Assembly: GCF_026898135.2 (NCBI RefSeq)
Contig: NZ_CP114035.2
Location: forward strand, 3,947,501 to 4,011,500
Reading direction: 5' to 3'
DNA: 64,000 nucleotides
Source: Pseudomonas fortuita
GTDB taxonomy: Bacteria > Pseudomonadota > Gammaproteobacteria > Pseudomonadales > Pseudomonadaceae
Part shown: in pieces, positions 17,774 to 25,417 of the stretch
Layout of the letters: every line of letters starts with the position of its first letter
How positions within the stretch are numbered: position 1 is the stretch's first letter
Translations under genes and position numbers: made by a program
Notes under the pieces: model-generated
The model's database searches: none
What the model was told of the DNA's origin: nothing
What the model saw: the letters and a program-made list of their open reading frames with translations, nothing else

Positions 17774-18037
17774 TTATGTGAAGACGTGGCCGCGACGGGC
17801 CCAGGCATAGGCAACTACCCCAGCGTGAAGCATCACGCCGAATGGGTTGACCCAGTGCCCTTGCAGGGCGGTGACGAATGCGCCGAACCCGCCGATCGCC
17901 ACCAGGTAGAAGGCGATACTCAGCAGGGGCTGATCGGCTGGGCGGACCTTGCGCAGGTAGTCGCATGCGGCGACCACCACCAGAACGCACAGGAACACGT
18001 CTAGAGCGGTCAGCGCTGAAACCAGGATGTTGTTCAT
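17774..18037 (-). CDS. Small membrane protein, holin-type candidate
   Basis: The ATG at 18037 has GAGGTG upstream; an in-frame GTG at 18046 is the alternative. The 87-residue product has three hydrophobic stretches (about 1-25, 38-57, 62-78) and a short basic tail, as class I holins do. It overlaps the upstream membrane protein gene. The location just downstream of the late promoter fits lysis genes, but no endolysin is adjacent. Confidence 0.65.
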   Translation of the reverse strand: MNNILVSALTALDVFLCVLVVVAACDYLRKVRPADQPLLSIAFYLVAIGGFGAFVTALQGHWVNPFGVMLHAGVVAYAWARRGHVFT

Positions 18038-18038
18038 A

Positions 18039-18362
18039 TCAGGCACCTCGCGCCGTGACGAACGACCCCATGGCAGCTTTGATCGCGGGGATGATGTTCA
18101 TGGCGGTTAGGCCCAGCACGAAAGCTACCCCGCACAGCAGGTCATCGGTGACCGCGAGTTCAAGCTTCGGGGCGAGCCAGGCGGTAACGGGCTGGGTTAG
18201 GTAGACCGAGAAGCCGAAGCCGGTGGCGACCGCGGTCGCGGCCTGGAACCGGGTCAGATCCTTCAGGAAGCCCAGTGAGAGGATCGAGCCGATGAATGCA
18301 GCCATCACCACCCCGTACTTGCCCAGCACTACGCTCGCGGCGGCGCTTGTTGGTTCGGCCAT
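18039..18362 (-). CDS. Holin-like membrane protein
   Basis: The 107-residue protein has hydrophobic segments near residues 14-32, 40-62 and 72-92 and short hydrophilic ends, consistent with a phage holin. AAGGACACCCCT precedes the ATG. It is the first protein-coding gene after the predicted late promoter. Holins control lysis timing in the inner membrane; here the role is inferred from topology and position. Confidence 0.7.
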   Translation of the reverse strand: MAEPTSAAASVVLGKYGVVMAAFIGSILSLGFLKDLTRFQAATAVATGFGFSVYLTQPVTAWLAPKLELAVTDDLLCGVAFVLGLTAMNIIPAIKAAMGSFVTARGA

Positions 18363-18443
18363 AGGGGTGTCCTTGGAATAAAAGGCCCGGTTGAGGCCCT
18401 ATAGGGGGCCAGGGCAAACGTGCGGAGCAGCACATAACGAAAT

Positions 18444-18513
18444 TGGAGCGGATACGGGGAATCGAACCCCGATCGTCAGCTTGGAGGGCTGTCTAGCGAC
18501 CTGCGCTACCCGC
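18444..18513 (-). tRNA. Prophage tRNA-Gly(UCC)-like gene
   Basis: The minus strand gives a 70-base cloverleaf candidate. The acceptor stem GCGGGTA/TATCCGC is followed by T and an encoded CCA. The T arm is CGGGG-TTCGATT-CCCCG. The anticodon stem CAGC/GCTG encloses CCTCCAA, giving UCC. The D arm is weak (AGC/GCT) and position 33 is C rather than U, so it may be degenerate or specialised. Confidence 0.6.
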
Positions 18514-18982
18514 TATGCGTGGGTCTTTCCCCACCTGTCCGCCGAAGACCATTCCAGCGCTGGCACCCTGATGCACCAGTCTCGCCGGTCCAGTCTCGCG
18601 CCATCCACCTGCATAGTGAGGGAGTGGATGCGCGGGCTGCCGGTGTTTTTCCGTACACCACACTACCGGCTAGCAGTGTCCAGGCTGTCCTGTTAGGGCC
18701 TGCCCTGGCTGCAGTTGCGTTTCTTGCTGGAACAAAAATCCCGGCTCAATGGCCGGGACTCTTGAGGCCCTCTTCGGGCAATAAAAAACCCGGCTCAGTG
18801 GCCGGGTCTTGGATGTTACGCCAGGCTCTACCCCTGACTTGGCTGGGTTGCTCCGTTGAGCTCAGCACGAAGCTGTCTCAAGCCGTATTGACGCCCAGCG
18901 CGCCGCTCTGCTTTGTATGCCACTCCTCAACACGCGCAGGAATGACAGGATGCAAGAATTTTGTTGCACCGTTGCACGGATG
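18514..18982. other. Late leader region without convincing protein gene
   Basis: This 469-base stretch lies between the Q-position gene and the tRNA. It contains the tandem terminators and most of the predicted late promoter. I see no ORF with a credible RBS; plus-strand frames here are shadows of the tRNA and terminators. Confidence 0.6.
18735..18811 (-). terminator. Tandem terminators upstream of the late genes (tR'-like)
   Basis: Two near-identical minus-strand hairpins occur: 18740-18759 (TCCCGGC/GCCGGGA, then T5) and 18789-18808 (ACCCGGC/GCCGGGT, then T6). They lie between the predicted late promoter and the first late genes, as the lambda tR' terminator does. Confidence 0.8.
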
Positions 18983-18986
18983 TCAA
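18958..18986 (-). promoter_or_regulatory. Predicted late promoter (pR'-like)
   Basis: The minus strand shows TTGACA (18986-18981), a 17-base spacer and CAAAAT (18963-18958, 4 of 6 matches). It sits at the 3' end of the Q-position gene and reads toward the tandem terminators and late genes, as lambda pR' does. Confidence 0.55.
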
Positions 18987-19672
18987 GCGGCATCTTCCAG
19001 CAAAACACCTTCTTCCTGAAGTATCTTGCCAGAAGCGACCAGCGCCTCTGCCACCATCTCGTCCAGCACCTTCTCGATGGCCTTCTTCCAGCGCCAGTAC
19101 GTGGTCCGGTTCAGGCCCTGGCCATCCCATGTGTTGATGTCGTAGAACTCGGCAGGGAGCACGATCATGTCGGTGGAGCGCTTCACGTATTGCTCACGGC
19201 GCGCCTGACCGGCGTCCTCCGGCATCTCGCCGCCAGCCAGGTGTTGGACCACGCCAGCGTGCAGCGAATCGAACTCTGCGCGCTCGCGGGCAGCCCGGCT
19301 GGCCGCCTCATGCCCCGACTGCGCCTGCACGCCCTTCACCGGCGGGATGGCCCAGGCGGTGACTGCCTTGTACCGGAACAGGTTTGGCGCCTGAGTCGCG
19401 ATCAGCGGCACCAGCTTGCCGATCGCATCCACCTTCTTGGCCTTGTGGGTCGAGAACCTGGCCGTGAGTGCATTCCAGTGCCGCGGGATCAGCTTGCTGT
19501 GCAGGCGGGCGTGCACCCAGCAGTCCACCAGCATCGCCGCATCCTTCCCGGTGATCTCCCCCTTCAGCTTCGAGGCCTGGACCTTCGGCTCGAAGTCGCC
19601 GCCGCCCACCCCGCTCATGGTTTCTGCCGCGAGGGCACGCACTACTGCCGCCAAAACGCTCTGATACTTCAT
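18983..19672 (-). CDS. Late-gene regulator candidate in the Q position
   Basis: The 229-residue product begins MKYQSVLAAVVRALAAETM. Its C-terminal third, GLNRTTYWRWKKAIEKVLDEM, looks like a helix-turn-helix. No zinc motif of lambda Q is present. It follows RusA and a small membrane protein and precedes a promoter and tandem terminators, the position of antiterminator Q. The Q role is inference from layout only. The ATG overlaps the upstream stop. Confidence 0.6.
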   Translation of the reverse strand: MKYQSVLAAVVRALAAETMSGVGGGDFEPKVQASKLKGEITGKDAAMLVDCWVHARLHSKLIPRHWNALTARFSTHKAKKVDAIGKLVPLIATQAPNLFRYKAVTAWAIPPVKGVQAQSGHEAASRAARERAEFDSLHAGVVQHLAGGEMPEDAGQARREQYVKRSTDMIVLPAEFYDINTWDGQGLNRTTYWRWKKAIEKVLDEMVAEALVASGKILQEEGVLLEDAA

Positions 19673-19815
19673 TGCTTGCCCCCTGCCCGCTTGGCCTTGC
19701 TCAAAATGAATTCTTCGTAGTACCGCTTGCGGCGCACCGCCCCAGCCCAAGACAGCGACACACCACCCACCACCATGAGGGCGGCCAAAATCAGGAGTCC
19801 CCATGCTGGTGTCAT
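19669..19815 (-). CDS. Small single-pass membrane protein
   Basis: AGGAGG lies 4 bases before the ATG and the frame overlaps both neighbours by 4 bases (ATGA). The 48-residue product has one hydrophobic helix (residues ~4-27) and a basic cytoplasmic tail, RRKRYYEEF. It is part of the nin-like block. Function unknown. Confidence 0.7.
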   Translation of the reverse strand: MTPAWGLLILAALMVVGGVSLSWAGAVRRKRYYEEFILSKAKRAGGKQ

Positions 19816-20180
19816 GCTGCCTCCTTGAGCGCTTCGATACGGACGCGCACGGCGCCGCCTTTGGTGGTCTCCCGGCGCACGATGCGTAGGTCGTCGATCT
19901 GTTCGTCGTCACCCCAGACACCGGCATGCGACAAGGCATCCAGCAGGCCCTTGGCGACGTTGTCGAGGTCACGCTTGCGCCTGTCAGGAGGGAAGCACTC
20001 AATCGTCACAGAGAGCCTGCAGAAGAGCTTCTCGATGGCATGCGGTATCGACCAGCACACGTCGGCGCGGTACTTGCGGCCCTTCTCGCTGATTAGATGG
20101 CGGCCGGCTAGCTTTCCAGTGGTCGGGTGGCGCCAGTAGGTGTTCACGCTGGGCGGGTATGGCAGGTGCAGAGTAATCAT
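19812..20180 (-). CDS. rusA: RusA-type Holliday junction resolvase
   Basis: The 122-residue product shows the RusA hallmarks: PYPPSVNTYWRH at the N-terminus, then PDRRKRDLDNVAKGLLDAL and GVWGDDEQID with the acidic metal-binding residues. RusA cuts four-way junctions after CC dinucleotides and helps resolve replication intermediates before packaging. It overlaps its neighbours by 4 bases. Confidence 0.93.
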   Translation of the reverse strand: MITLHLPYPPSVNTYWRHPTTGKLAGRHLISEKGRKYRADVCWSIPHAIEKLFCRLSVTIECFPPDRRKRDLDNVAKGLLDALSHAGVWGDDEQIDDLRIVRRETTKGGAVRVRIEALKEAA

Positions 20181-20479
20181 GCGGCCCCCTTCACGGTCAG
20201 AATGCCGGCCCGAATCAGGGCCTCATGAGTCTCAGCGATAGCCCGAGGCATATCGGACCAGTCCACCTCGCCTTTCCCGCGGCCGTCGAGCACGTCATGG
20301 CAGGCGCTGCAGGCGTAGACCGCCACGGTGTCGAAGCCCTTCATGCCCATGCCCTTCTGCCCGCATGGCAGGTGGGCCAGCACGGTGGTTTCCGGGTTGA
20401 AGTTGCAGGCGCCAGGGATGCGCACGGTGCAATCCTGGCCCCGGGCGCTCTCGCGCACCTTCTTGCTGACTACGCGCAT
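20177..20479 (-). CDS. DUF1364 nuclease-domain protein
   Basis: This 100-residue protein has the DUF1364 pattern, a phage HNH-like nuclease fold: RIPGACNFNPETTVLAHLP, then ACSACHDVLDGR, with paired Cys and His. It commonly occurs in the nin region of lambdoid phages. GGAGG precedes the ATG. Confidence 0.85.
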   Translation of the reverse strand: MRVVSKKVRESARGQDCTVRIPGACNFNPETTVLAHLPCGQKGMGMKGFDTVAVYACSACHDVLDGRGKGEVDWSDMPRAIAETHEALIRAGILTVKGAA

Positions 20480-20724
20480 GGCTCGGCCTCCTTGGCTTTC
20501 TGCTGCTCGGGCTCGAAGTCGCCGCGCAGGGGCATCAGCACACCAGAGCGCGCATCACCCTCGAAGCTACCGCACCGGATCGCATACCAGTCCTGCAACC
20601 CAGTCCCGAAAAAATCCCAGGCACCTTTGTGCTCGATGATCTCTGCGCAGCACCCATTGAAGTTCGTCATGGTGCGGCAGCCTACGATCAGCGCCAGGTC
20701 GCCCGGCTTGAATTGGTGGCTCAT
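20470..20724 (-). CDS. Phage protein of unknown function in the nin block
   Basis: The 84-residue product begins MSHQFKPGDLALIVG, a short beta-type start seen in several Pseudomonas phage proteins. GGAGG lies upstream and both ends overlap neighbours. No catalytic motif is visible. Confidence 0.65.
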   Translation of the reverse strand: MSHQFKPGDLALIVGCRTMTNFNGCCAEIIEHKGAWDFFGTGLQDWYAIRCGSFEGDARSGVLMPLRGDFEPEQQKAKEAEPCA

Positions 20725-21191
20725 GCCGCTTCCTCCCCCAGCAGGTCAGCGAAGTGCACGCCGCGGGCGGCAAACTCCTCGACGATCCGGTCGGTGTACT
20801 GGCAGCCCTGGGCCCGGTCGAACAACCGAGTCACGGGGAACCCATCTGGCCCAAACATCGCGCACTGTCCCATCAGGCGCAGCTTCACGTCGTAATCCAG
20901 GTGGATGAACGACTCAGCCCAGCCGGTGCGGAACTCGGCGCAGCCAGCGCGCATGATCGGCACGCCCAGGTGCAGCTTGCAGTAACGACGCACGTCCTCG
21001 ATGTCGCCCATCTCAGTGCTCTTTGCGATGCGTTCGTACATCGCGAACCACAGGGCGTTCTGGTCCAGGGTTCGGTCCTTGCCCGGGCGCATGCTGACCA
21101 CGACGAACTTCTTGTCGCGGAATATCCGGGTCAGCATGGTGATGGCCTCGGACAGCTTGGCCTGGCTGTTGACGCTGATCTTCTCGGTCAT
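20721..21191 (-). CDS. ninB: NinB-like recombination protein
   Basis: At 156 residues this matches lambda NinB (Orf): RTLDQNALWFAMYERIA and the later GCQYTDRIVEEFAARGV are conserved. Orf binds SSB-coated ssDNA and can replace RecFOR functions in phage recombination. The gene overlaps both neighbours by 4 bases. Confidence 0.9.
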   Translation of the reverse strand: MTEKISVNSQAKLSEAITMLTRIFRDKKFVVVSMRPGKDRTLDQNALWFAMYERIAKSTEMGDIEDVRRYCKLHLGVPIMRAGCAEFRTGWAESFIHLDYDVKLRLMGQCAMFGPDGFPVTRLFDRAQGCQYTDRIVEEFAARGVHFADLLGEEAA

Positions 21192-21421
21192 GGCGCCACC
21201 GCCTTCGGCTGCAGCCGCTCCAAGCGCTCGCGCAGATCGTTGATCTCGTCCTGAGCCGCGTCCATTACCTTCTGCGCCTCGTGCACGTCGATCCAGTTGC
21301 CGCTGATGTCCTCGAACTTCTGGATTCGGGTGCCTGAAGGCGCAAGCAGGAAGCTGAAGCGCGGAATGGCATTCAATTTGTCCCAGAACTCGAAGCCCTG
21401 GCGGGTCTTGATGTTTCTCAT
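21188..21421 (-). CDS. Small phage protein with C-terminal coiled coil
   Basis: The 77-residue product has a basic beta-type N-terminus and a heptad-like end, DEINDLRERLERLQ. It is coupled by overlap to NinB and the gene upstream. Function unknown. Confidence 0.65.
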   Translation of the reverse strand: MRNIKTRQGFEFWDKLNAIPRFSFLLAPSGTRIQKFEDISGNWIDVHEAQKVMDAAQDEINDLRERLERLQPKAVAP

Positions 21422-21726
21422 GGAGCCACCTTCAGGCCTTGGGCCTCGATCGCCTTGCGCACGTCGCTGATGTAGGCCGCCTCATTGAAACAGCCGCCCT
21501 CCACGTCATCGAACTCTTCGCGGTAGGCCTCAGCTGCTCGGTTCGGCATCTGAACCACCACGGCCGCACGAGAGGCCTGCCAGGACCACCATGCGACAGC
21601 GGTTTCACGGTGAACGAATACGCCATCCCGTAATTCGAAACGGCTCTCCTGAACATTCATCCCTTCAGCAATCAGAAGGCTGCGGTATGTGCGGATGAAG
21701 GCCTTGAGCATCTTGTTGGTGTCCAT
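21418..21726 (-). CDS. Phage protein of unknown function
   Basis: The start at 21726 (MDTNKMLKAF) overlaps the upstream stop as TGATG and gives 102 residues. It contains AVAWWSWQASRAAVVVQMP, the pattern of small phage early proteins of the eaa or Ea22 type. The longer frame upstream overlaps another gene and is rejected. Confidence 0.65.
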   Translation of the reverse strand: MDTNKMLKAFIRTYRSLLIAEGMNVQESRFELRDGVFVHRETAVAWWSWQASRAAVVVQMPNRAAEAYREEFDDVEGGCFNEAAYISDVRKAIEAQGLKVAP

Positions 21727-21935
21727 CAGTGCTTCTCCTCGATCTTGGTCATCAGCCAGGCAGTGGGGATGGCGGCTACCAGGATCGATGGCCCCGCCAT
21801 GAGGGCCAGCTTCGCGGGCCACGACAGATCCAGCTCCACGGAGAACTTGATCCACAGGGTGAATGCCGCAGATGCCGCGATGATCACGGTCGGTGCCAGC
21901 ACGATCATCAGCACGGCTTTGAGGTAGGTACGCAT
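21726..21935 (-). CDS. Small two-helix membrane protein
   Basis: GGGGAGGGGGTG precedes the ATG at 21935, which overlaps the P-like stop. The 69-residue product has two hydrophobic helices (about 4-28 and 41-61) and a charged end, MTKIEEKH. Early membrane proteins of this kind often act in exclusion or host takeover, but nothing here proves it. Confidence 0.7.
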   Translation of the reverse strand: MRTYLKAVLMIVLAPTVIIAASAAFTLWIKFSVELDLSWPAKLALMAGPSILVAAIPTAWLMTKIEEKH

Positions 21936-22696
21936 CACACCCCCTCCCCGGCCGGCTGCCCGGCGCGCTTGATGTTCAACTTGGCCAGCAGGTGTGCACG
22001 GCACGCGGCGGCGCTCGATGGGATCTGCTGGAGACCCAGCAGGCGGGCCTGGCGTTGGCTTGCATACTCGTCGGCTAGCTCGATCAGGCTCTTCTGGCTG
22101 TCGTGGCCGATGCCGGTGGCGATGTCGCCCAGGGGCTCGCCGGCCACCAGCATGCGGATGGTGATGTCGTAGGCCCGGGCGAATACTTTCTCGGCGCGCT
22201 CCACCTCCATCGATCCCAGGTTCTGTGCCTCGCACTGCAGGGCCGCATGGCGCACCGCTGCGTGCGTCCAGTGGCGTGCACCTGCCCTGCTGGGGTGGAA
22301 GTTCTCCAGCGCTTCTGCCAGGGCCCGCGCAAGCGGCGGAATGCCCATCTCTTCCGGCGTGGGCTGGCACAGCTTGATGAACTTGCCGCTGCTCGGGGCG
22401 AAGTCGGTACCCAGCACCCGGCACTTCTGGATGCCGAAGCGGATCTGCTCGAGCGTGTTGATGCCCGCGGCGACGAAGGACTTGATCCAGCTGCGCTTGG
22501 CAGCCTTCAGCGCGTCATCGTCCGGCCAGGCCTGCCTCCACGCCGGGAAGATGGCCTGCAGCTCCTTGAACAGGGCGTTGACCACCTCGGCGGTGCCCGG
22601 GTCGAGCTGCTTGGCCGGGGCGTGCACCTCGGCAGGCAGGTTGCCGGCCTTGGCCATGATCTGCGTCACGCTGCGCAATTTCGGTTGTGCGCTCAT
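21935..22696 (-). CDS. Replication protein P-like helicase loader
   Basis: The 253-residue product contains FKELQAIFPAWRQAWPDDD and FVAAGINTLEQIRFGIQKCR, the conserved block of the phage replication P family. Lambda P delivers host DnaB helicase to the origin-bound O protein. It follows the O-like gene with a 4-base overlap, as in lambda. Confidence 0.85.
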   Translation of the reverse strand: MSAQPKLRSVTQIMAKAGNLPAEVHAPAKQLDPGTAEVVNALFKELQAIFPAWRQAWPDDDALKAAKRSWIKSFVAAGINTLEQIRFGIQKCRVLGTDFAPSSGKFIKLCQPTPEEMGIPPLARALAEALENFHPSRAGARHWTHAAVRHAALQCEAQNLGSMEVERAEKVFARAYDITIRMLVAGEPLGDIATGIGHDSQKSLIELADEYASQRQARLLGLQQIPSSAAACRAHLLAKLNIKRAGQPAGEGV

Positions 22697-23448
22697 AAGC
22701 CCCCTAGGTCATCAGCCCAGCTGGTGTCGTTGAAGTCGGGGCCGCTGGCCGGGCGGCGAGATGCGAACGGGGCGGCACCTGCTGGCTGAGGCAGTTCGTC
22801 TTCCCAGCGCTTGCCGTTCAGCCAGGTGGATGCGTGCGGAATGAACTGGCCGCCGTCCTTGGTCCAGTCGGTCGACACGGTCCAGGCAGCCAGGGCTTTG
22901 GCCATCAGGTCGAACAGATCAGCGGTGACCTTGATCTTCGCCCAGGCTTTCTTGGCGTCGGCCTTGCTCACCTTGCGCGGGTACAGCGACCAGAACCGTT
23001 CGAAGTCGACCAACTCGCCTTCGCGAGAGTCAGTCCTTACTCCCTTCAGTCCTTGCTTACCTTCAATACTTACTAGTGTCGGATTTGCCGGATACGGCTG
23101 AGCCGGAAGCGGTTCAACCGGATACGGCAAAGCCGGAAGCGGTGTTTCCGAGACGACGTAGTGGGTTTCACCCAGCAAACCGGACTCGCCACGGTCCTGG
23201 CGGCGCTCGACATAGCCCGCTGCAATAAGCTCTTGCAGCAGGCCATACACGCCGTCACGACCGGTAGGCTTCGACGAATTGGCGGTCTCGTTGCGCAGGT
23301 GGGTGACGGACACGGCCCAGTGGTCTGGCTTGCCCAGCAGGAACACCAGGAGGCCACGGGCAGCCCAGCTCAGGCGCCCGTCCTCGCTGATCGACTTGTT
23401 GAGCATGTAGAAATTGGCCTCAGGGCGAGGCGCGCGGATGATGCTCAT
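22693..23448 (-). CDS. O-like replication initiator
   Basis: The start at MSIIRAPRPEANF overlaps the HNH stop (ATGA), giving 251 residues. Residues ~15-95 form a winged-helix domain (SWAARGLLVFLLGKPDHWAV). A Pro-rich linker follows with repeated LPALPYP/LPAQPYP units. The C-terminal domain has FWSLYPRKVSKADAKKAW and FIPHASTWLNGKRWEDE, typical of phage replication proteins. The linker-coding DNA carries near-repeats that could serve as origin iterons, as in lambda O. Confidence 0.8.
   Translation of the reverse strand: MSIIRAPRPEANFYMLNKSISEDGRLSWAARGLLVFLLGKPDHWAVSVTHLRNETANSSKPTGRDGVYGLLQELIAAGYVERRQDRGESGLLGETHYVVSETPLPALPYPVEPLPAQPYPANPTLVSIEGKQGLKGVRTDSREGELVDFERFWSLYPRKVSKADAKKAWAKIKVTADLFDLMAKALAAWTVSTDWTKDGGQFIPHASTWLNGKRWEDELPQPAGAAPFASRRPASGPDFNDTSWADDLGGL
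23075..23140. repeat. Near-repeats inside the O-like gene, possible origin iterons
   Basis: Variants of GCCGGATACGGC and GCCGGAAGCGGT recur about four times at roughly 15-base spacing within the linker-coding part of the O-like gene. Lambda places its origin iterons inside O in the same way. Origin function is inference. Confidence 0.4.
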
Positions 23449-23936
23449 GCTGTGCGCCTCCCTTGACCACGAAAATCTACGGTCTTCGTGCCCTTCCAGC
23501 TGTTGCAAGGGGCACACAGGGTTTGAAGGTTGTCTTCCGTGGCTTCGCCACCCTGGATCTCTGGGACTACGTGATCGGCCCGCAGATCGGCCCGGCTACC
23601 GCAGCGCAGGCAGGCGTACCCGTCGCGCTCAAACACGGATAGCCGAACCCTCGGGCCGATCACCTTCTTCCGGTAGGATGGTTTGGCGGGAGCATCACCT
23701 TCGAAGGCCAAGATGAAACGATCGCGCCCCGCAACCTCGATCAGACCTCGATCTTCAAGGCCCTCAATGAGGCGCTTGACCTGATCCTCCGGAACGTTGG
23801 TGTAGCGCGCGATAGAGGCGGTACTGACGCTGGAAAACGGCTCCTGCGCGTTGTCACAGATGCAGAGCAGCACGAACTTTTCGAGCGGATCGACTTCTTG
23901 CTGCCCCAATGCCCACATCATGGATTGGACGCTCAT
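23445..23936 (-). CDS. HNH endonuclease with N-terminal winged helix
   Basis: Residues ~1-75 resemble a helix-turn-helix (SVSTASIARYTNVPEDQVKRL). Residues ~95-155 form an HNH domain: FERDGYACLRCGSRADLRAD, HVVPEIQGGEATEDNLQTLC and CNSWKG. The combination is seen in Pseudomonas prophages upstream of the replication genes. It may nick DNA or act in replication; the role is not established. Confidence 0.8.
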   Translation of the reverse strand: MSVQSMMWALGQQEVDPLEKFVLLCICDNAQEPFSSVSTASIARYTNVPEDQVKRLIEGLEDRGLIEVAGRDRFILAFEGDAPAKPSYRKKVIGPRVRLSVFERDGYACLRCGSRADLRADHVVPEIQGGEATEDNLQTLCAPCNSWKGTKTVDFRGQGRRTA

Positions 23937-24166
23937 TTCAAGCCTCCCCAGCGGCCGCGGGGGCCTTTAGATTCAGGGGAAGGCATAGGCTTGACCAAGG
24001 CTGGAAACACCCCGCGACAGCCGAGAGATGTCCACGCGTGATTTAAGATCTGGTAGGTCATGAGCGGCAAGGCTCCGCTTCCTCCAACGACGATCACCTC
24101 GGAGCTTTGGCCTTGAATGGATTCGAGGTCTTTATAGGTATCGACCCGGTTAATTTTTCCGCTCAT
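23933..24166 (-). CDS. Small phage protein
   Basis: The ATG at 24166 overlaps the antirepressor stop (ATGA), giving 77 residues beginning MSGKINRVDTYKDLES. A longer frame to 24685 lies in the antirepressor gene and is rejected. The protein ends in a basic, Gly-rich tail. Function unknown. Confidence 0.65.
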   Translation of the reverse strand: MSGKINRVDTYKDLESIQGQSSEVIVVGGSGALPLMTYQILNHAWTSLGCRGVFPALVKPMPSPESKGPRGRWGGLK

Positions 24167-25020
24167 GCTGCACCCCGCACGGCCTTGTCGTGGGTGTGCA
24201 GGCCGTCCCAGTTCTTCTTCATGGGCAGCTCGCCGGCCAGGTACAGCTCGTACAGGCGCACGGCGCCCTTGCGCAGGAGGATCGGCGTGTAGCTGATGAA
24301 CGCCTCTTTCCCGTGCGGGGTGATCTCCTGCTGGTGCTCGGTCATGTACTTGTCGCGGGCGTAGGCGGCGACGCGGTACCGGGTGCCGGACTTGCTCTCG
24401 TTGTAGAGCCAGTTGCGGCGCTCGAGGAAGTGGCCAACCTGCATCACGTTGACCCCATTGAGGCCCTTGCAGAACTGGACGTGGCTCATTCCTTCCTTGA
24501 ACAGGTTTTCCAGGTGGTCGATCTTCTTGGCCTGGGCCTCGACCTGGACAGTGAGCAGCACGCGGGCCTTCTCCGACTCCAGGGCCATCTGGAGGATTTC
24601 CAGCTTGCTGAGGTCGGCGGGCTGGGCGGGGGCGGTGTATCCGCCGGTTCTGCGAATGCTGGGCAGCACTTCGCTCACCACCCATTCCTCAAAGCGTTCG
24701 GCTTGAGGCATCTTCGAGCGCATTACCAGCCGGTAGACGTCACGCTCGGGGATGATATTTGCCGACGGACCAAGGGTGAACGAATCGTTCACCCCCGCCG
24801 GGCGCGGGCTTTTGCAGTGGTCGCGCACGGCTTTTTGTGGATTGGAGTAGCCGAGACCTTCAGCCACATCACGGGCAGAGAACCAAGGCTCACCATCAAC
24901 GAGCACGACACGAACGTCGAACCCCTCGAAATTGAACAGGTTTACTGTGCGCGCCACGAAATCGTGGTTCGCATTTTGTGGCGCGATGGCCACGGTATTG
25001 ATTTGGCTACCAAGGTGCAT
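24163..25020 (-). CDS. BRO-N / Ant-type antirepressor
   Basis: The ATG at 25020 with GAGG upstream gives 285 residues. The BRO-N domain (residues ~22-125) shows VRVVLVDGEPWFSARDVAEG, RDHCK and EEWVVSEVLPSIRRTGGY. A coiled-coil linker and a KilAC-like C-terminal domain with VMQVGHFLERRNWLY follow. Such proteins bind or inactivate CI-type repressors. Dyad copy B lies inside the first codons. Confidence 0.88.
   Translation of the reverse strand: MHLGSQINTVAIAPQNANHDFVARTVNLFNFEGFDVRVVLVDGEPWFSARDVAEGLGYSNPQKAVRDHCKSPRPAGVNDSFTLGPSANIIPERDVYRLVMRSKMPQAERFEEWVVSEVLPSIRRTGGYTAPAQPADLSKLEILQMALESEKARVLLTVQVEAQAKKIDHLENLFKEGMSHVQFCKGLNGVNVMQVGHFLERRNWLYNESKSGTRYRVAAYARDKYMTEHQQEITPHGKEAFISYTPILLRKGAVRLYELYLAGELPMKKNWDGLHTHDKAVRGAA
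24950..24985. repeat. Long-spaced dyad element, copy B
   Basis: CGCGCCAC and GTGGCGCG flank 20 bases inside the 5' coding part of the antirepressor gene (codons for NANHDFVART). The inner bases keep the GAAA...TTTT similarity of the other copies. Confidence 0.7.
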
Positions 25021-25059
25021 ATATGATTGCCTCGCACATGTGTTACGAATGCAGTACAA

Positions 25060-25087
25060 GAAGCCGGTCTAGCCACCGGCTTTTTTG
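25060..25087 (+). terminator. Plus-strand terminator upstream of the zinc-ribbon gene
   Basis: AAGCCGG/CCGGCTT with an 8-base loop is followed by T6. It faces the plus direction, although no plus-strand gene lies directly before it, so it may stop antisense transcription. Confidence 0.65.
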
Positions 25088-25180
25088 TGCCTGCCGTTTG
25101 GTGTTGCGGTGCTGCATTGGGTGTCCGGCGCATCCGTGGTAGGTTCCGATTTCCACACCAGAGGCCATCGGAGGCCGGAC

Positions 25181-25417
25181 ATGTCTTTGATTGATGATCA
25201 AGTGCTACAGGTGAGCTGCGACCAGTGCGGCAGCGAGTTCACGGAAACGGTTGGTGACGTGAAGCTGAAGGGTTACGTTGCCTGTCCCGGTTGCGGTGAC
25301 CGCTCGGAAATCGATGAGGCCTGGCATCAAGACATCGCCGCCGCCGAACAGAAGCTGCTGGACCTCAAATCGAGCATCGAGACTGACTTCAGCAACCTGT
25401 TTAAGGGAGGCAAGTAA
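25181..25417 (+). CDS. Zinc-ribbon phage protein
   Basis: GGAGGCCGGAC precedes the ATG. The 78-residue product has two CxxC pairs, CDQC and CPGC, spaced 19 residues apart, then a helical tail (AEQKLLDLKSSIETDF). It runs against the leftward early operon and overlaps a minus-strand frame. Function unknown; possibly a moron. Confidence 0.7.
   Translation: MSLIDDQVLQVSCDQCGSEFTETVGDVKLKGYVACPGCGDRSEIDEAWHQDIAAAEQKLLDLKSSIETDFSNLFKGGK

Noticed and set aside
18391..18696. Plus-strand frame across the tRNA-Gly-like gene
   Set aside because: Its GNRTPI-type sequence is the usual artefact of translating a tRNA.
23933..24685. Long minus-strand frame through the antirepressor gene
   Set aside because: Only its last 77 codons, after an ATGA overlap, look real; the rest is an out-of-frame reading of the antirepressor.
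25038..25142. Short Cys-rich plus-strand frame starting MCYECSTRS
   Set aside because: It runs through a terminator hairpin and has no RBS.
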